From positions 1 through 58,170 of the forward strand of contig JAKBQY010000054.1 of NCBI GenBank assembly GCA_021835025.1: DNA of 58,170 bases. The letters are read 5' to 3'. Position 1 is the first letter of the stretch; each line of letters begins with the position of its first letter. Below, one piece after another: positions 8,550 to 18,161 of this stretch. Under the pieces are notes generated by a model. That model did not search any database. It worked only from the letters and a program-made list of their open reading frames with translations, and was not told the DNA's origin. Source of the DNA: Thermoplasmata archaeon. Lineage in GTDB: Archaea > Thermoplasmatota > Thermoplasmata > Thermoplasmatales > Thermoplasmataceae. The position numbers and the translations under genes were made by a program.

Positions 8550-11500
8550 CGCTCGCTATTTTTATTCCAATTTTTTCACTGTCAACATCCCATATCTTTA
8601 AATCCTCATCCATTGTTAATATTATATTTCTGGTTAACGTTTCATTCTTAATCATGTCACCATACTTTTTAATTGAAGCTTTTATCTGGTCACTACATTT
8701 CAAATAAGTATCAATATACTGGGAATATTCAAGATTCATATCCTTTCTCATTATCTGTATTCTCCTTATTATTTCCCTGGCATAACCGATTAATTTGAGA
8801 TTTTCATCTATATTTTTATTTATAAATACATCTATGCCCAGTTTATCATCGGATGTGAACGAATAATAGGAGTCAGGTATCTCCTCAATGTTCAACATAT
8901 CCTTTGTGAATTTATTATTCTGGTAGCTGATATTTCCATTCTGCAAAAGTTCTTCATAAAGTTTTTTTGAATTTTGCAATGCATAATTTGCAAATTCTGC
9001 TGTATCTGATTTCAATATTGGGGCTATTTTTGAATAATTGGGCTTTATTATGGCATTCAAGGGTTTCTCATTTACCTTTATAAATTTTATTTTTTCCGAA
9101 TTCAGTTCAGGAGATATTATCTCAAGAATTTCCCCGGCCAGGGTTATATCACTGTAAATAAGCACTTCACTTACTGGTTGCCTTCCCTTTATTCCTGCAT
9201 CCTGCCTTGCCCTTCTGGCCAGTTCCAGGATATTCATTGCATATTTAAACTGGTTTTCAAGGTCAGTATCCACAAAATCCCCATCCATCTCGGGAAATAA
9301 TTCTTCATGTACACTTTTTTCCTCTCCAGAAAGCAACTGATAAATGTATTCAGAATAAAATGGAGTGAATGGTGCCAGCATTTTAACCACGGTCAAAAGT
9401 GAGTGATAAAGAACCTCATATGATAGTTTCTTTTGTCTGTTTAATTCCCCTTCCCAGAATCTTTTCCTTGATAATCTCAAATAGAAATTTGAAAAGTCAT
9501 CAATAAAATCGATCAAATTTTTTAATGCTATATGCATATTGTAGCTATCCATATTGTTTCTGACATTTTTTATTGTTGAATTGAGCCTTGATAAAAGCCA
9601 TTTATCAATAAAATTATCAGGTTTTTCAAGCTTTTCAAATACAAAGTTATCCAGATTTGCATTGGAGGAAAAGAATGAGTATACGTTTCCAAGTGTGCCA
9701 AGTGTTTTTCTTGATAGATCCCCTATTAGTTTTTTATCTATTGATTTTGAATTCCATGGAGCACCTGAGAAGAAGAATAGTCTTGCAGCATCTGCACCAT
9801 AAATATCTATGAATTCCCTTGCTGTAACAAAATTACCTTTGCTCTTGCTCATCTTCTGGCCATGTTCATCAAGTATAAAGGCAATTGAAAGTACATTTTT
9901 ATATGCATTTGTTCCAAATAAAAGCGAAGATATAACATGCTGAGTGTAAAACCATCCCCTGGTTTGATCAATAGCTTCAGTGATAAAATCAACTGGTATA
10001 TTGTTTACAGCTTTAAAATCCTCATTGAAAGGGTAATGCATCGCAGCATAATTTGCACTTCCTGAGTCAAACCATGTGTCAATAACATATGGTTCCCTGT
10101 CCATTGTTTCGTAGCAATATGGACAATTTAACTTAACGTTATCAATAAATGGCCTGTGCAGGTCTTCGGGTATTGTGCCTCCATACTTTTTTATGTCCTT
10201 CTTTCCACTTATTGAAATATAATGGTTATTTTTGCATTTCCATATTGGCAATGGCGTTCCCCAGTAACGATTCCTGCTTAGGGCCCAGTCCTTCGCCTCT
10301 GATAGAAAATTACCGAATCTCCCGTCCTTTATGTAATCAGGATACCAGTTTATTTTTTCATTATTATCAACAAGAAGATTTCTTATTTCTGAAACCTTTA
10401 TGAACCATGCATCCATGGGATAATATAGCAACCTAGTACTGCAGCGGTAACAGAATGGATAAGTATGTTTTATTTTCTGGCTTTTGAAAAGCACCTTATT
10501 TTTCTTTAGGTAATCTATTATTGGTATATTTGCATCCGTAACAAAGATATTTTTCCACGGTACCATGTCATTGAATTTTCCATCAAGCAAAACCGGATTT
10601 ACTATACCTGTTTTTTCTTTTTTGGCGATTTCAAAATCATCCATTCCGAATGCTGGTGCTGCATGGACAATGCCAGTACCATCTTCCGATGTTACGAAAT
10701 TACCGGAAACTATTTTTAAAGTATTTTGAGGTAATTTAATGAATGGCATCAGCTGATAATATTCCAGATTCACAAGGTCTCTTCCCTTACATTTTGATAT
10801 TAATTTATAATCCCCGAATAATTGGTCAACAATAGATGATAAAAGATAGTATTCGTTTCCTTCACTTGATATCAAGGAATATTCAAATTCGGGATTAACA
10901 ACTAAAAATTCATTTGATGGCAATGTCCATGGAGTTGTAGTCCACGCTATGAAATATCTATTATCATAATTTTTCTCCCTGAATTTAACATATACCGATG
11001 GATCATCAACATTTTTATAACCCTGTGCAACCTCGTGCGAACTTAGTGAAGTCCCGCATCTTGGGCAATATGGTACAATTTTATAATCCTTCGTTAACAT
11101 CTTTTTATCAAATAATGTTTTTAAAGCCCACCACTCGCTTTCCATATACTCATTTTTTAAAGTTATGTATGAATTATTTCTATCTATCCAGAAACCTATT
11201 AAATCATCAACTTCGTCCCATTCATCTATATATCTGAATATACTTTCCTTACAGTATTCATTAAATTTTTCTATGCCAAAATTCTCTATTTCTGATTTGC
11301 TATTAAAACCAAAATGCTTTTCTGCTTCGAGTTCCACCGGTAGGCCATGGCAATCCCATCCGCCAGTCCTCCGGAAAATATCATAACCGTCCATGAATTT
11401 ATATCTCATGACGGTGTCCTTCATTGTTCTGGTCATTAAATGGCCAACATGCGGTTTCCCATTTGCTGTGGGGGGGCCTTCAAGAAATATGAATTTTTTC

Positions 11501-11625
11501 ATATCCCTTTTTTTATGGATGATTTCATTTATAATATCATTTTTTTTCCAGTATTCAAGAATTTCCTTATCTATATCATTTATCGATTTATTTGTATCAA
11601 TGCTACTATATACCTTACCTGTCAT
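8542..11625 (-). CDS. ileS: Isoleucyl-tRNA synthetase
   Basis: A class I synthetase of 1027 residues that charges tRNA-Ile. The HIGH signature is PHVGH (His59-His62) and the KMSKS signature is Lys591-Ser595. The CP1 editing domain lies between, with the threonine-rich TTTPWTLPSN segment. Paired CxxC motifs (CPRC, CYRC, CPYC) point to metal-binding sites. Length and layout fit the archaeal/eukaryal-type IleS. It stands alone between convergent and co-directional neighbours; the 86-base gap to the downstream MFS gene holds a 10-bp tandem repeat. Confidence 0.97.
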   Translation of the reverse strand: MTGKVYSSIDTNKSINDIDKEILEYWKKNDIINEIIHKKRDMKKFIFLEGPPTANGKPHVGHLMTRTMKDTVMRYKFMDGYDIFRRTGGWDCHGLPVELEAEKHFGFNSKSEIENFGIEKFNEYCKESIFRYIDEWDEVDDLIGFWIDRNNSYITLKNEYMESEWWALKTLFDKKMLTKDYKIVPYCPRCGTSLSSHEVAQGYKNVDDPSVYVKFREKNYDNRYFIAWTTTPWTLPSNEFLVVNPEFEYSLISSEGNEYYLLSSIVDQLFGDYKLISKCKGRDLVNLEYYQLMPFIKLPQNTLKIVSGNFVTSEDGTGIVHAAPAFGMDDFEIAKKEKTGIVNPVLLDGKFNDMVPWKNIFVTDANIPIIDYLKKNKVLFKSQKIKHTYPFCYRCSTRLLYYPMDAWFIKVSEIRNLLVDNNEKINWYPDYIKDGRFGNFLSEAKDWALSRNRYWGTPLPIWKCKNNHYISISGKKDIKKYGGTIPEDLHRPFIDNVKLNCPYCYETMDREPYVIDTWFDSGSANYAAMHYPFNEDFKAVNNIPVDFITEAIDQTRGWFYTQHVISSLLFGTNAYKNVLSIAFILDEHGQKMSKSKGNFVTAREFIDIYGADAARLFFFSGAPWNSKSIDKKLIGDLSRKTLGTLGNVYSFFSSNANLDNFVFEKLEKPDNFIDKWLLSRLNSTIKNVRNNMDSYNMHIALKNLIDFIDDFSNFYLRLSRKRFWEGELNRQKKLSYEVLYHSLLTVVKMLAPFTPFYSEYIYQLLSGEEKSVHEELFPEMDGDFVDTDLENQFKYAMNILELARRARQDAGIKGRQPVSEVLIYSDITLAGEILEIISPELNSEKIKFIKVNEKPLNAIIKPNYSKIAPILKSDTAEFANYALQNSKKLYEELLQNGNISYQNNKFTKDMLNIEEIPDSYYSFTSDDKLGIDVFINKNIDENLKLIGYAREIIRRIQIMRKDMNLEYSQYIDTYLKCSDQIKASIKKYGDMIKNETLTRNIILTMDEDLKIWDVDSEKIGIKIASVN

Positions 11626-11700
11626 TTACCAGTTTAGTAATAAAATGTATATATTATTTTTTATAGCCTTATTATTTTCAATATATAGGTTCAATTATTT

Positions 11701-11730
11701 ATTATAATTTATTATAATTTATTATAATTT
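11701..11730. repeat. Three perfect tandem copies of ATTATAATTT
   Basis: The 10-bp unit is repeated exactly three times, with a partial copy before it. It overlaps the stop codon of the MFS gene (minus strand), so the final residues NYNKL of that protein are encoded by the repeat. It lies downstream of the gene, near the ileS start. It looks like slippage expansion in AT-rich DNA. Confidence 0.7.
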
Positions 11731-12941
11731 AATGTAATATTTTTATTTTTGGTTTCATTTTTAGATCTAAGATTAAAGATTATGGAGATAATCATCAACG
11801 CCGTCATAGGTATTGCGGTAATATAAATAGCAAATCTTATTGTGTAATATTGGGATATTAAACCGAACAAAAATGGTATCAGGAAAAATATTATGTTCAA
11901 AATGAATGTAAACACCGAATAAACTATGTTTAGATATTCAATATCAATGCTTGTTGCTATATAGAAGCTTGAAATTGGAAATATCGTTCCATGTGGTACA
12001 CCCAGAATTAATAAGGCTACTAAGAATATTATATAATTATTGCTTAATCCAAGTACAATATATCCAATTACGCTGAATATGAATGACATGTACATCAGGC
12101 TATCCCTGTTCTTAACATTCTTCAATGATAAAATTAACCTTGAGATAAAGGATAAGGAGTAAAACGAGGCCAGAAGGTAAAAAAATACATCCGGATTTAT
12201 TCCATTATATTCTGTTCCAATGATACTCCCATACGTTATTAACAGTATAAATGGAAAGGCATATGCTATATTGCCGAACATTGCAAATAATACTTTCCCC
12301 TGTTTAAGTGAAGAAGAGGCTTTTGCCAGAATCTCTGAAAATTTAAGATTTTTCTTTACTTCTGGCAATTTTATTCTTATCGAAAGAGTATACATTAAAA
12401 CGGATGAAATCAGGGATATAAAAAAGAATATAATAAAGGCATATCTTAAATCAATAAAAGAAACAATATAGCCCTGCAATAAAACACCAAAGATTAAGCT
12501 AAGTGACAAGGAGGCTGTATAAGCCGCAATGTATTTTGCTCTTTTATCAGGGGGAGATATTAAATTTGTAACAGTCATCAATAGGGGTTGCACGACACCC
12601 ATTGTGGATCCGGTTATCATTGATAATAGGAGAACTTCAAAGATATTGGTTGTAAATATATATAAGAAAATTCCCAGGGTCATAATAAAAAGAAATATGG
12701 TGATAACTTTAGGTGTTTTACTGATGTTTACCCTCCCATTTATAAGCACATTTGAAATAAGTGCCCCGATACCATATAAAGTTGCAGTCAACCCAACATA
12801 AAACACATTGGCAAATAGAATATATCTTGAAAAAACAGGAACGACTGTCATGAGCATATTGGTTGATGCACGCATTGTAAATGTAACAGATAATAATACA
12901 ATTATATTTATCAAAAATAATTTACTGTTGGTATTATTCAT
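11712..12941 (-). CDS. MFS transporter
   Basis: A 409-residue protein with about 12 hydrophobic spans, typical of the major facilitator superfamily. The N-terminal half has STNMLMTVVPVFSRYI and the 'GALISNVLINGRVNISKTPK' loop between spans 2 and 3, a weak form of the GxxxDRxGRR motif, so the signature is poorly conserved. The C-terminal half has GVPHGTIFPIS, a common MFS span-10/11 segment. The substrate is not identifiable. It is followed on its upstream side by an APC permease on the same strand, 50 bases away. Confidence 0.75.
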   Translation of the reverse strand: MNNTNSKLFLINIIVLLSVTFTMRASTNMLMTVVPVFSRYILFANVFYVGLTATLYGIGALISNVLINGRVNISKTPKVITIFLFIMTLGIFLYIFTTNIFEVLLLSMITGSTMGVVQPLLMTVTNLISPPDKRAKYIAAYTASLSLSLIFGVLLQGYIVSFIDLRYAFIIFFFISLISSVLMYTLSIRIKLPEVKKNLKFSEILAKASSSLKQGKVLFAMFGNIAYAFPFILLITYGSIIGTEYNGINPDVFFYLLASFYSLSFISRLILSLKNVKNRDSLMYMSFIFSVIGYIVLGLSNNYIIFLVALLILGVPHGTIFPISSFYIATSIDIEYLNIVYSVFTFILNIIFFLIPFLFGLISQYYTIRFAIYITAIPMTALMIISIIFNLRSKNETKNKNITLNYNKL

Positions 12942-12991
12942 TTGTAAAGTATTGCATATTAGTATATATTTATTTTTAAACCAGTTACAAA

Positions 12992-14374
12992 CTATTTATA
13001 GGATTTTTTCAATAATAAAATTGCTGGCAACATTAAAATTATTATCACTATAATAAACATTATATTTGTTATCAGGCCAAAGACTATCATGGTTGAAAAA
13101 CCAACAAATGCAATGATTGCAATAAGAATATAATAATATCTTAGATATGGGTTTCTGCTGGGTTTATAAATATATAAATAAATGCCAGTAAATGAATCAA
13201 TGGCAAATTCAAGCATTAAAAATATACCAGATATAGATAGTAATTCAGCAAAGAAATTTTCTAGCGATGGTAAAAACAACATTAGAGAATTTATTGCTTC
13301 AGCGGAAATTGCGATTAAGATTAAATTTGACCAGGGTGTTCCGTACTTTTTGTGTGTATAGCCAAATAAATTAGGGAATAATTTATCTCTTGTCATTGCA
13401 TACCATGCTCGGCTAAGAATATATGTTGTTAGCCACAGTGAACTTGCGGTAGATGAAATGACCGCTATATCCATTATGAAAGAATATCGAGGGAATATAT
13501 ACTGAGACCATGTTGCCAAAGGATCTATGCTTATTGATAATAATTTCATTGGTGTTTCTGCATCCATTAATGTCATTGTAACAATATAAATAATAAAAAC
13601 AAAAATAAAGCCTATTATTCCCGTGGTACCAGGCCATTTTGTTTTATTGGATGATTCTTCTGAGGCGTATGAATCTATTTCCCATCCATCCATTATTGTT
13701 GCTATTATGGGAAATGCAAGCATAAAACTGTAAGGTTTCTTGAAAATTGCATTCAAATTAAAATACCATTTAAAATTTATGGAATTTACAATATGGCCTG
13801 GAAGATAAAATAATGCAATAACAATAAATAATGATATAATAAAAATTTCAATAAATAAAAATAATTCAGTTAACCTTGCCGTTGGCCTTGCACCCAGAAT
13901 TGATGCTATAATAGTTATCAAAACCCAGAAACTTCCTATTATAAATACTGTATAATCACTTATATATGTACTATAATTTATAATTCCCATATTGTATAAA
14001 AGAACGTCCGTGTATTCTCCCGCAGGTATTATTATAGGAGGTATGGAAAAGAAATATGCCAACGTAATAACCCATGCCTGAAATGACCCATATTTTTTGG
14101 AAACTATTTTATTCCCCCAATGATAGGAGGCACCAGCGTTCGGAAATAATTTATTGAACCTCCTGAACAATAGCGATGCAAATAAATATATTGGAAATAC
14201 TATGATAATGCCCATAATGGAATAAAATCCAAGGTAATACGCTATTACGCCGTATGATGCGGCTATACTAAATGCTGGAGCAACACTTGATGTAGATAAT
14301 GCCGATAAATCAAGGAATTTATGAACATTTTCTTTTAATGACCCTACCTGATATTTATTTGTTTTCTTGTTCAT
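12992..14374 (-). CDS. APC family amino acid permease
   Basis: A 460-residue permease with about 12 membrane spans. The first span region LSTSSVAPAFSIAASYGVIAYYLG has the unwound small-residue segment of the APC fold. FPNAGASYHWGNKIV is the conserved span 2-3 loop ('P.aGg.Y.w'), and further on IMDGWEIDSYASEES resembles the span-6 substrate-site segment. It should import amino acids or polyamines by proton symport; the specific substrate is not determined. It may share a transcript with the MFS gene downstream. Confidence 0.88.
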   Translation of the reverse strand: MNKKTNKYQVGSLKENVHKFLDLSALSTSSVAPAFSIAASYGVIAYYLGFYSIMGIIIVFPIYLFASLLFRRFNKLFPNAGASYHWGNKIVSKKYGSFQAWVITLAYFFSIPPIIIPAGEYTDVLLYNMGIINYSTYISDYTVFIIGSFWVLITIIASILGARPTARLTELFLFIEIFIISLFIVIALFYLPGHIVNSINFKWYFNLNAIFKKPYSFMLAFPIIATIMDGWEIDSYASEESSNKTKWPGTTGIIGFIFVFIIYIVTMTLMDAETPMKLLSISIDPLATWSQYIFPRYSFIMDIAVISSTASSLWLTTYILSRAWYAMTRDKLFPNLFGYTHKKYGTPWSNLILIAISAEAINSLMLFLPSLENFFAELLSISGIFLMLEFAIDSFTGIYLYIYKPSRNPYLRYYYILIAIIAFVGFSTMIVFGLITNIMFIIVIIILMLPAILLLKKSYK

Positions 14375-14454
14375 GCATATACCTTAAATCAACTTTATAA
14401 AAGTTAAATGTATTTCATTATATAATTTTTTTTAAATCAAAAATTCATATAAAA

Positions 14455-15852
14455 TTAAAAGTTTTTAATTGTATTTTCCATTGTTTTTGAATCAATTAAA
14501 ATAACATTTTTTTCTATTTTTGATATATTTCTAAGATCATCTTTAAAACCACTGAATGAAAAAATTATGTAAATATTATTAATTGAGTTAAATAATGATG
14601 CTTTTCTTTTTAAATTTTCAAAAATATCAAGTCCTACTTTACTATTCCGATATTTTACCTCGCAGTATATATTATTATTTTGATTATCAATTCCCATTAT
14701 ATCTATTTCCTCAATACCCTTGCCCTTTTGCTTGTTTTTATTATTTCCCCACCATTTTCCAATTGAAACAATTTTTGAATTCAATATTTTTTCTGAATAT
14801 TCTTTAATGAATTGAATACTTATTCCTTCAAATATACTTGAAATGTATTCATTTATATTTTTATTTATTAAAAATTTTACATAATCATATTCATTATTTT
14901 CAATATAACTCTGGTTTTCAAAAATGTATTTAAAATAAAAATTAAAATAATTACTTTTTATTCTATAAATAAATGAGCCCCTTTTTTTATTGAGTAATGG
15001 ATATTCCTTTTCAATAATATCCATGGATATCAATTTATCAATATATGGTGATAATTCATTTGAGTTATAATTCATAGTGTTTGATATTTCATTTATTTTA
15101 TTTTTTCCTGATGCTATCAATTTCAATATTGTGAAATATTTTTCGGGGCCTTTCAATTCCTCTCTTAATATAAAAAGTGCATCATTATAAAATATATTAT
15201 TTTTAGAAATAAACTGATATACTAAATCCTTATTTTTATCAATGAGTGATAAATAATATGGTATTCCACCCGTTAATGCATATATTTTTATTGCATTATC
15301 TATATTCACATTTAAATATTTATATACAGATTTAAAATCAAATTCTTCAATTTTGATATTTCCTGTTCTTCTGCCATATAATGGCGAACTATAATTTAAA
15401 ATATCATTGTAAACAACATTTATCAATGAACCACTTATTATAAACATTATGTTTTTGTTTATAAAATGTTCATCATAAAATTTTTGGAATATTGATAAAA
15501 ACGATTTGTCTTTTTCAATTATATATGTTATTTCATCTATTGCTATTACAATTTTTTCTTCCCCACTCCTTTGTATTATATATAGAAATAGCGAATCCCA
15601 ATCCTTCAATGGATTATTATATGTTATACTATCATCGTAAAATTCTGCTATTTTCATAGAAAATTTTTTGATCAATTCCTTTTTTTCCTCTTGTGTTGCC
15701 ATAAAATATATGCTTTTTTTGTTCTTTAGAAATTCTTTTATTAAAAATGTCTTTCCGATTCTTCTTCTACCGAATAATAAAATTAAGGAATTTCTTTTAT
15801 TTTTATATGTTTCTTCAAGGAAAATTATCTCACTTTCTCTATCAATAAACAT
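14455..15852 (-). CDS. Archaeal-type AAA ATPase with C-terminal DUF234 domain
   Basis: 465 residues. Walker A is GRRRIGKT (28-35), Walker B is the VIAIDEITY region, and FIISGS fits sensor 1. This is the 'archaeal ATPase' (MNS/STAND-like) layout. A winged-helix segment follows (around SGKNKINEISNTMNYNS). The C-terminal DUF234 region carries EIDIMGID and CEVKYR, an E-ID...ExK arrangement like the PD-(D/E)XK nuclease fold. The biological role of this family is not established. The start lies 28 bases from a motif array at 15880-15935, and a 50-codon ORF is divergently placed beyond it. AT content is even higher than in neighbours, hinting at acquisition. Confidence 0.8.
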   Translation of the reverse strand: MFIDRESEIIFLEETYKNKRNSLILLFGRRRIGKTFLIKEFLKNKKSIYFMATQEEKKELIKKFSMKIAEFYDDSITYNNPLKDWDSLFLYIIQRSGEEKIVIAIDEITYIIEKDKSFLSIFQKFYDEHFINKNIMFIISGSLINVVYNDILNYSSPLYGRRTGNIKIEEFDFKSVYKYLNVNIDNAIKIYALTGGIPYYLSLIDKNKDLVYQFISKNNIFYNDALFILREELKGPEKYFTILKLIASGKNKINEISNTMNYNSNELSPYIDKLISMDIIEKEYPLLNKKRGSFIYRIKSNYFNFYFKYIFENQSYIENNEYDYVKFLINKNINEYISSIFEGISIQFIKEYSEKILNSKIVSIGKWWGNNKNKQKGKGIEEIDIMGIDNQNNNIYCEVKYRNSKVGLDIFENLKRKASLFNSINNIYIIFSFSGFKDDLRNISKIEKNVILIDSKTMENTIKNF

Positions 15853-15879
15853 ATAATTATATTTAGTTGATGTTAATAA

Positions 15880-15935
15880 ATTTATCTAAATTGAATTAGA
15901 ATAATTTAACTTAGACTAATAAAATTTAGATAAAT
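15880..15935. repeat. Iteron-like array: one inverted and three direct copies of TTAGANNAAT at 15-bp spacing
   Basis: Direct copies TTAGAATAAT (15896), TTAGACTAAT (15911) and TTAGATAAAT (15926) begin exactly 15 bases apart. An inverted copy ATTTATCTAA lies at 15880-15889, so the ends form a perfect 13-bp inverted repeat (15880-15892 with 15923-15935). Outer arms TTAGTTGA (15863-15870) and TCAACTAA (15954-15961) give a second, nested inverted repeat. The array lies in the divergent promoter region between the DUF234 ATPase and the small ORF at 16008. Confidence 0.6.
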
Positions 15936-16007
15936 CAAACGTATATAATTATCTCAACTAATACTTAATTAAATTATTTATCAATTAAGGTGATTACACT
16001 ATAACCA

Positions 16008-16160
16008 ATGCCAAAAAAAGATCTTGATTTTATGTATGATAGGAATAGTTACATTGCAGTTAAATTCAAGATGAGTCCAAATGAAGAGTATAATAATCTA
16101 AGGCACACTAATGAAGAGATAATCCTTGAGTATAGGGGATATATGCAAAATAATGAATAA
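16008..16160 (+). CDS. Small hypothetical protein (50 residues)
   Basis: An ORF of 50 codons starting MPKKDLDFMYD and ending RGYMQNNE. GGTGAT lies 13 bases before the ATG, a reasonable ribosome site for this genome. The product is soluble, charged and predicted to be mostly helical at its C-terminal half. It has no recognisable domain. It is divergent from the DUF234 ATPase across the iteron-like array, so the two may be regulated together; this is inference. It could also be a chance ORF. Confidence 0.4.
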   Translation: MPKKDLDFMYDRNSYIAVKFKMSPNEEYNNLRHTNEEIILEYRGYMQNNE

Positions 16161-16174
16161 TTTCATCCTAAGGC

Positions 16175-16579
16175 CTATTTTTCATTATTTATTTCATATA
16201 AATAATCTAATTTAGGTGTTGTTATTATCTTCGTAGCCCTATGCCTCACACGTTCTAGACTTATATAAATTATCATAAGCGATAAAATGGGCAATAAGAG
16301 AATGACAATACCTATGACATTAGAAATATTACCTATAGTAAGCACAACAATTATCAGATAATCCAGTAACAACAATAAAAACAAAATAATCCTGAGTTTT
16401 CTATGCCAGAAGAGTGAATTAATAGTAAATGGGCTGTCTTTTTTTGTTTTTTTTATTTTTAATTTTATTCCTTTTATTTTTATTATCATTATAAAAAAAA
16501 TAAAATTTATTGCCAAAAAAATAATATAAAAAAGAATTAACCATGCAAATATTTTTTCATATACTGCTATAACACTCAT
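16175..16579 (-). CDS. Small membrane protein of unknown function
   Basis: A 134-residue protein with about three hydrophobic spans (roughly residues 8-35, 63-84 and 86-110). A lysine-rich loop after the first span (KIKGIKLKIKKTKK) should face the cytoplasm, and the tail is charged. No family is recognised. It lies 55 bases downstream of the hydantoinase B gene on the same strand, so it may be the last gene of that transcript, although this gap is larger than the overlap between the two hydantoinase genes. Confidence 0.5.
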   Translation of the reverse strand: MSVIAVYEKIFAWLILFYIIFLAINFIFFIMIIKIKGIKLKIKKTKKDSPFTINSLFWHRKLRIILFLLLLLDYLIIVVLTIGNISNVIGIVILLLPILSLMIIYISLERVRHRATKIITTPKLDYLYEINNEK

Positions 16580-16634
16580 AGAACACTTTTTATTATAATG
16601 TTGTAAATAGATATTTTATAATTTTGTGTAAAAG

Positions 16635-18161
16635 TTATTTTTTTCCATAACCCCCGCCACCAGGGGTTTCTATGATTGCTTCATCATTTTCATTTAAAAC
16701 GGAGGAAAATTTACTATTCATTTTTTTCTTTTTCCCTGATAACACTAAATATAACGATCCCGTTTTCCCAGGATTTCCACCATGTATTCCATAGGGATGT
16801 ATGATAAATCTTTCAGCTATAACGGATATATATGTTTTATTTAAAACCTTAAATGACCTTATAATTCCATTGCCACCTTTATATTTTCCAGAACCACCGG
16901 AATTTTGCCTTAATTTATATGCAGTGAAAAACATTGGGTATTCCTTTTCTGCTATTTCCACAGGTGTATTCAAAGTATTTGTCATGTTTGAATGAATGCC
17001 TGATTCACCGTTTGAGTTGTATCTTGCACCATTTCCACCACCAATTGTTTCATAGTATGACCAGTATTTATTATTATTTTTTCCGCCAAGCATTATATTC
17101 ATCATTGTTCCAGATGATCCTGCTGGTATTTCATTTATAAATAAGCTTAAAGCCTTTAATGTAACATCCGAAACTCTCTGCGTTGTTTCAACATTTCCTC
17201 CTGATACCGGGTGTGGGCTTTCCGGATTTAAAATTGATTTATATGGAGCTATTAGATCTATAATTGAGTAAAAGCCGTCATTTGTTGGTATATCATAGTT
17301 CATTGCACTTCTTATTGCAAAAGATACAGAAGAAAATGTTACGCCAAGAACAGCATTTAAAGGATAATCTATTTCATTATCTGTTCCCGTGAAATCTGCT
17401 ATAATTTTACCACTTTTAACGGTTAATTTTAATTTAATTTTTATTTGATCATTGTCCTTTTCCAGAAAATCCGAACTTTCATATGACCCTTCAGGCCATT
17501 CTGATATTCTTTTTATTGATAATTCCCTTGAATGCTTTATAAGTTCATCCCATGCTTCCAGTAAATCCTTTTCACCATATTTATCTATCATTTCCTTAAT
17601 TCTTTTTATTCCCATGCGGTTTGCAGCCATCTGTGCATTTAAATCTCCTGATGCCGTGTCGGGATCCTTAAAATTTGATAATATTATTGATATGATATCA
17701 TCTGTAACCTTAACCGGAGGTATTACCATTCCCTCCTGATATAGATTTATTGCCCCCGGATTTAAGCTGCCAAAAACAGGCCCTCCAACATCAACATTAT
17801 GCGCCTTATTTATCACATAGCATATCAATTTATTTTCATGGTAAACTGGAGCTATAAAGGTAACATCATTTAAATGCGTACCAGAAATATACGGATCATT
17901 TGTAATTATTGTTTCATTTTCATTCAATGTTATATTGTTTTTTTCCATATAATTTAATATGTTTTTTGAGCCTATTTTAAATGATCCTAAATGAACTGGT
18001 ATGTGTTCAGCCTGAGCTATAATTCTTCCATTTATATCCAGAATGGCACAGCTGTGGTCCATTCTTTCCCTTATATTTGGGGATAATGCGGATCTTTTAA
18101 GTGCAACTCCCATCTCTTCTGCTATAAATTGAGTTCCTTTTCCTATAATTTCCCAGTTCAT
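16635..18161 (-). CDS. hyuB: Hydantoinase B / oxoprolinase family subunit
   Basis: A 508-residue protein with the HyuB signatures: [12 protein letters not shown]-type segment ([10 protein letters not shown]), the PVHLGS segment after [21 protein letters not shown], and the glycine-rich GGNG...[12 protein letters not shown] and C-terminal ETPGGGGYG tail. HyuB works with HyuA in ATP-dependent opening of cyclic amides (N-methylhydantoin, 5-oxoproline) or in related carboxylases. Its ATG overlaps the HyuA stop by 4 bases, so the two subunits are translationally coupled. The exact substrate is unknown. Confidence 0.93.
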   Translation of the reverse strand: MNWEIIGKGTQFIAEEMGVALKRSALSPNIRERMDHSCAILDINGRIIAQAEHIPVHLGSFKIGSKNILNYMEKNNITLNENETIITNDPYISGTHLNDVTFIAPVYHENKLICYVINKAHNVDVGGPVFGSLNPGAINLYQEGMVIPPVKVTDDIISIILSNFKDPDTASGDLNAQMAANRMGIKRIKEMIDKYGEKDLLEAWDELIKHSRELSIKRISEWPEGSYESSDFLEKDNDQIKIKLKLTVKSGKIIADFTGTDNEIDYPLNAVLGVTFSSVSFAIRSAMNYDIPTNDGFYSIIDLIAPYKSILNPESPHPVSGGNVETTQRVSDVTLKALSLFINEIPAGSSGTMMNIMLGGKNNNKYWSYYETIGGGNGARYNSNGESGIHSNMTNTLNTPVEIAEKEYPMFFTAYKLRQNSGGSGKYKGGNGIIRSFKVLNKTYISVIAERFIIHPYGIHGGNPGKTGSLYLVLSGKKKKMNSKFSSVLNENDEAIIETPGGGGYGKK

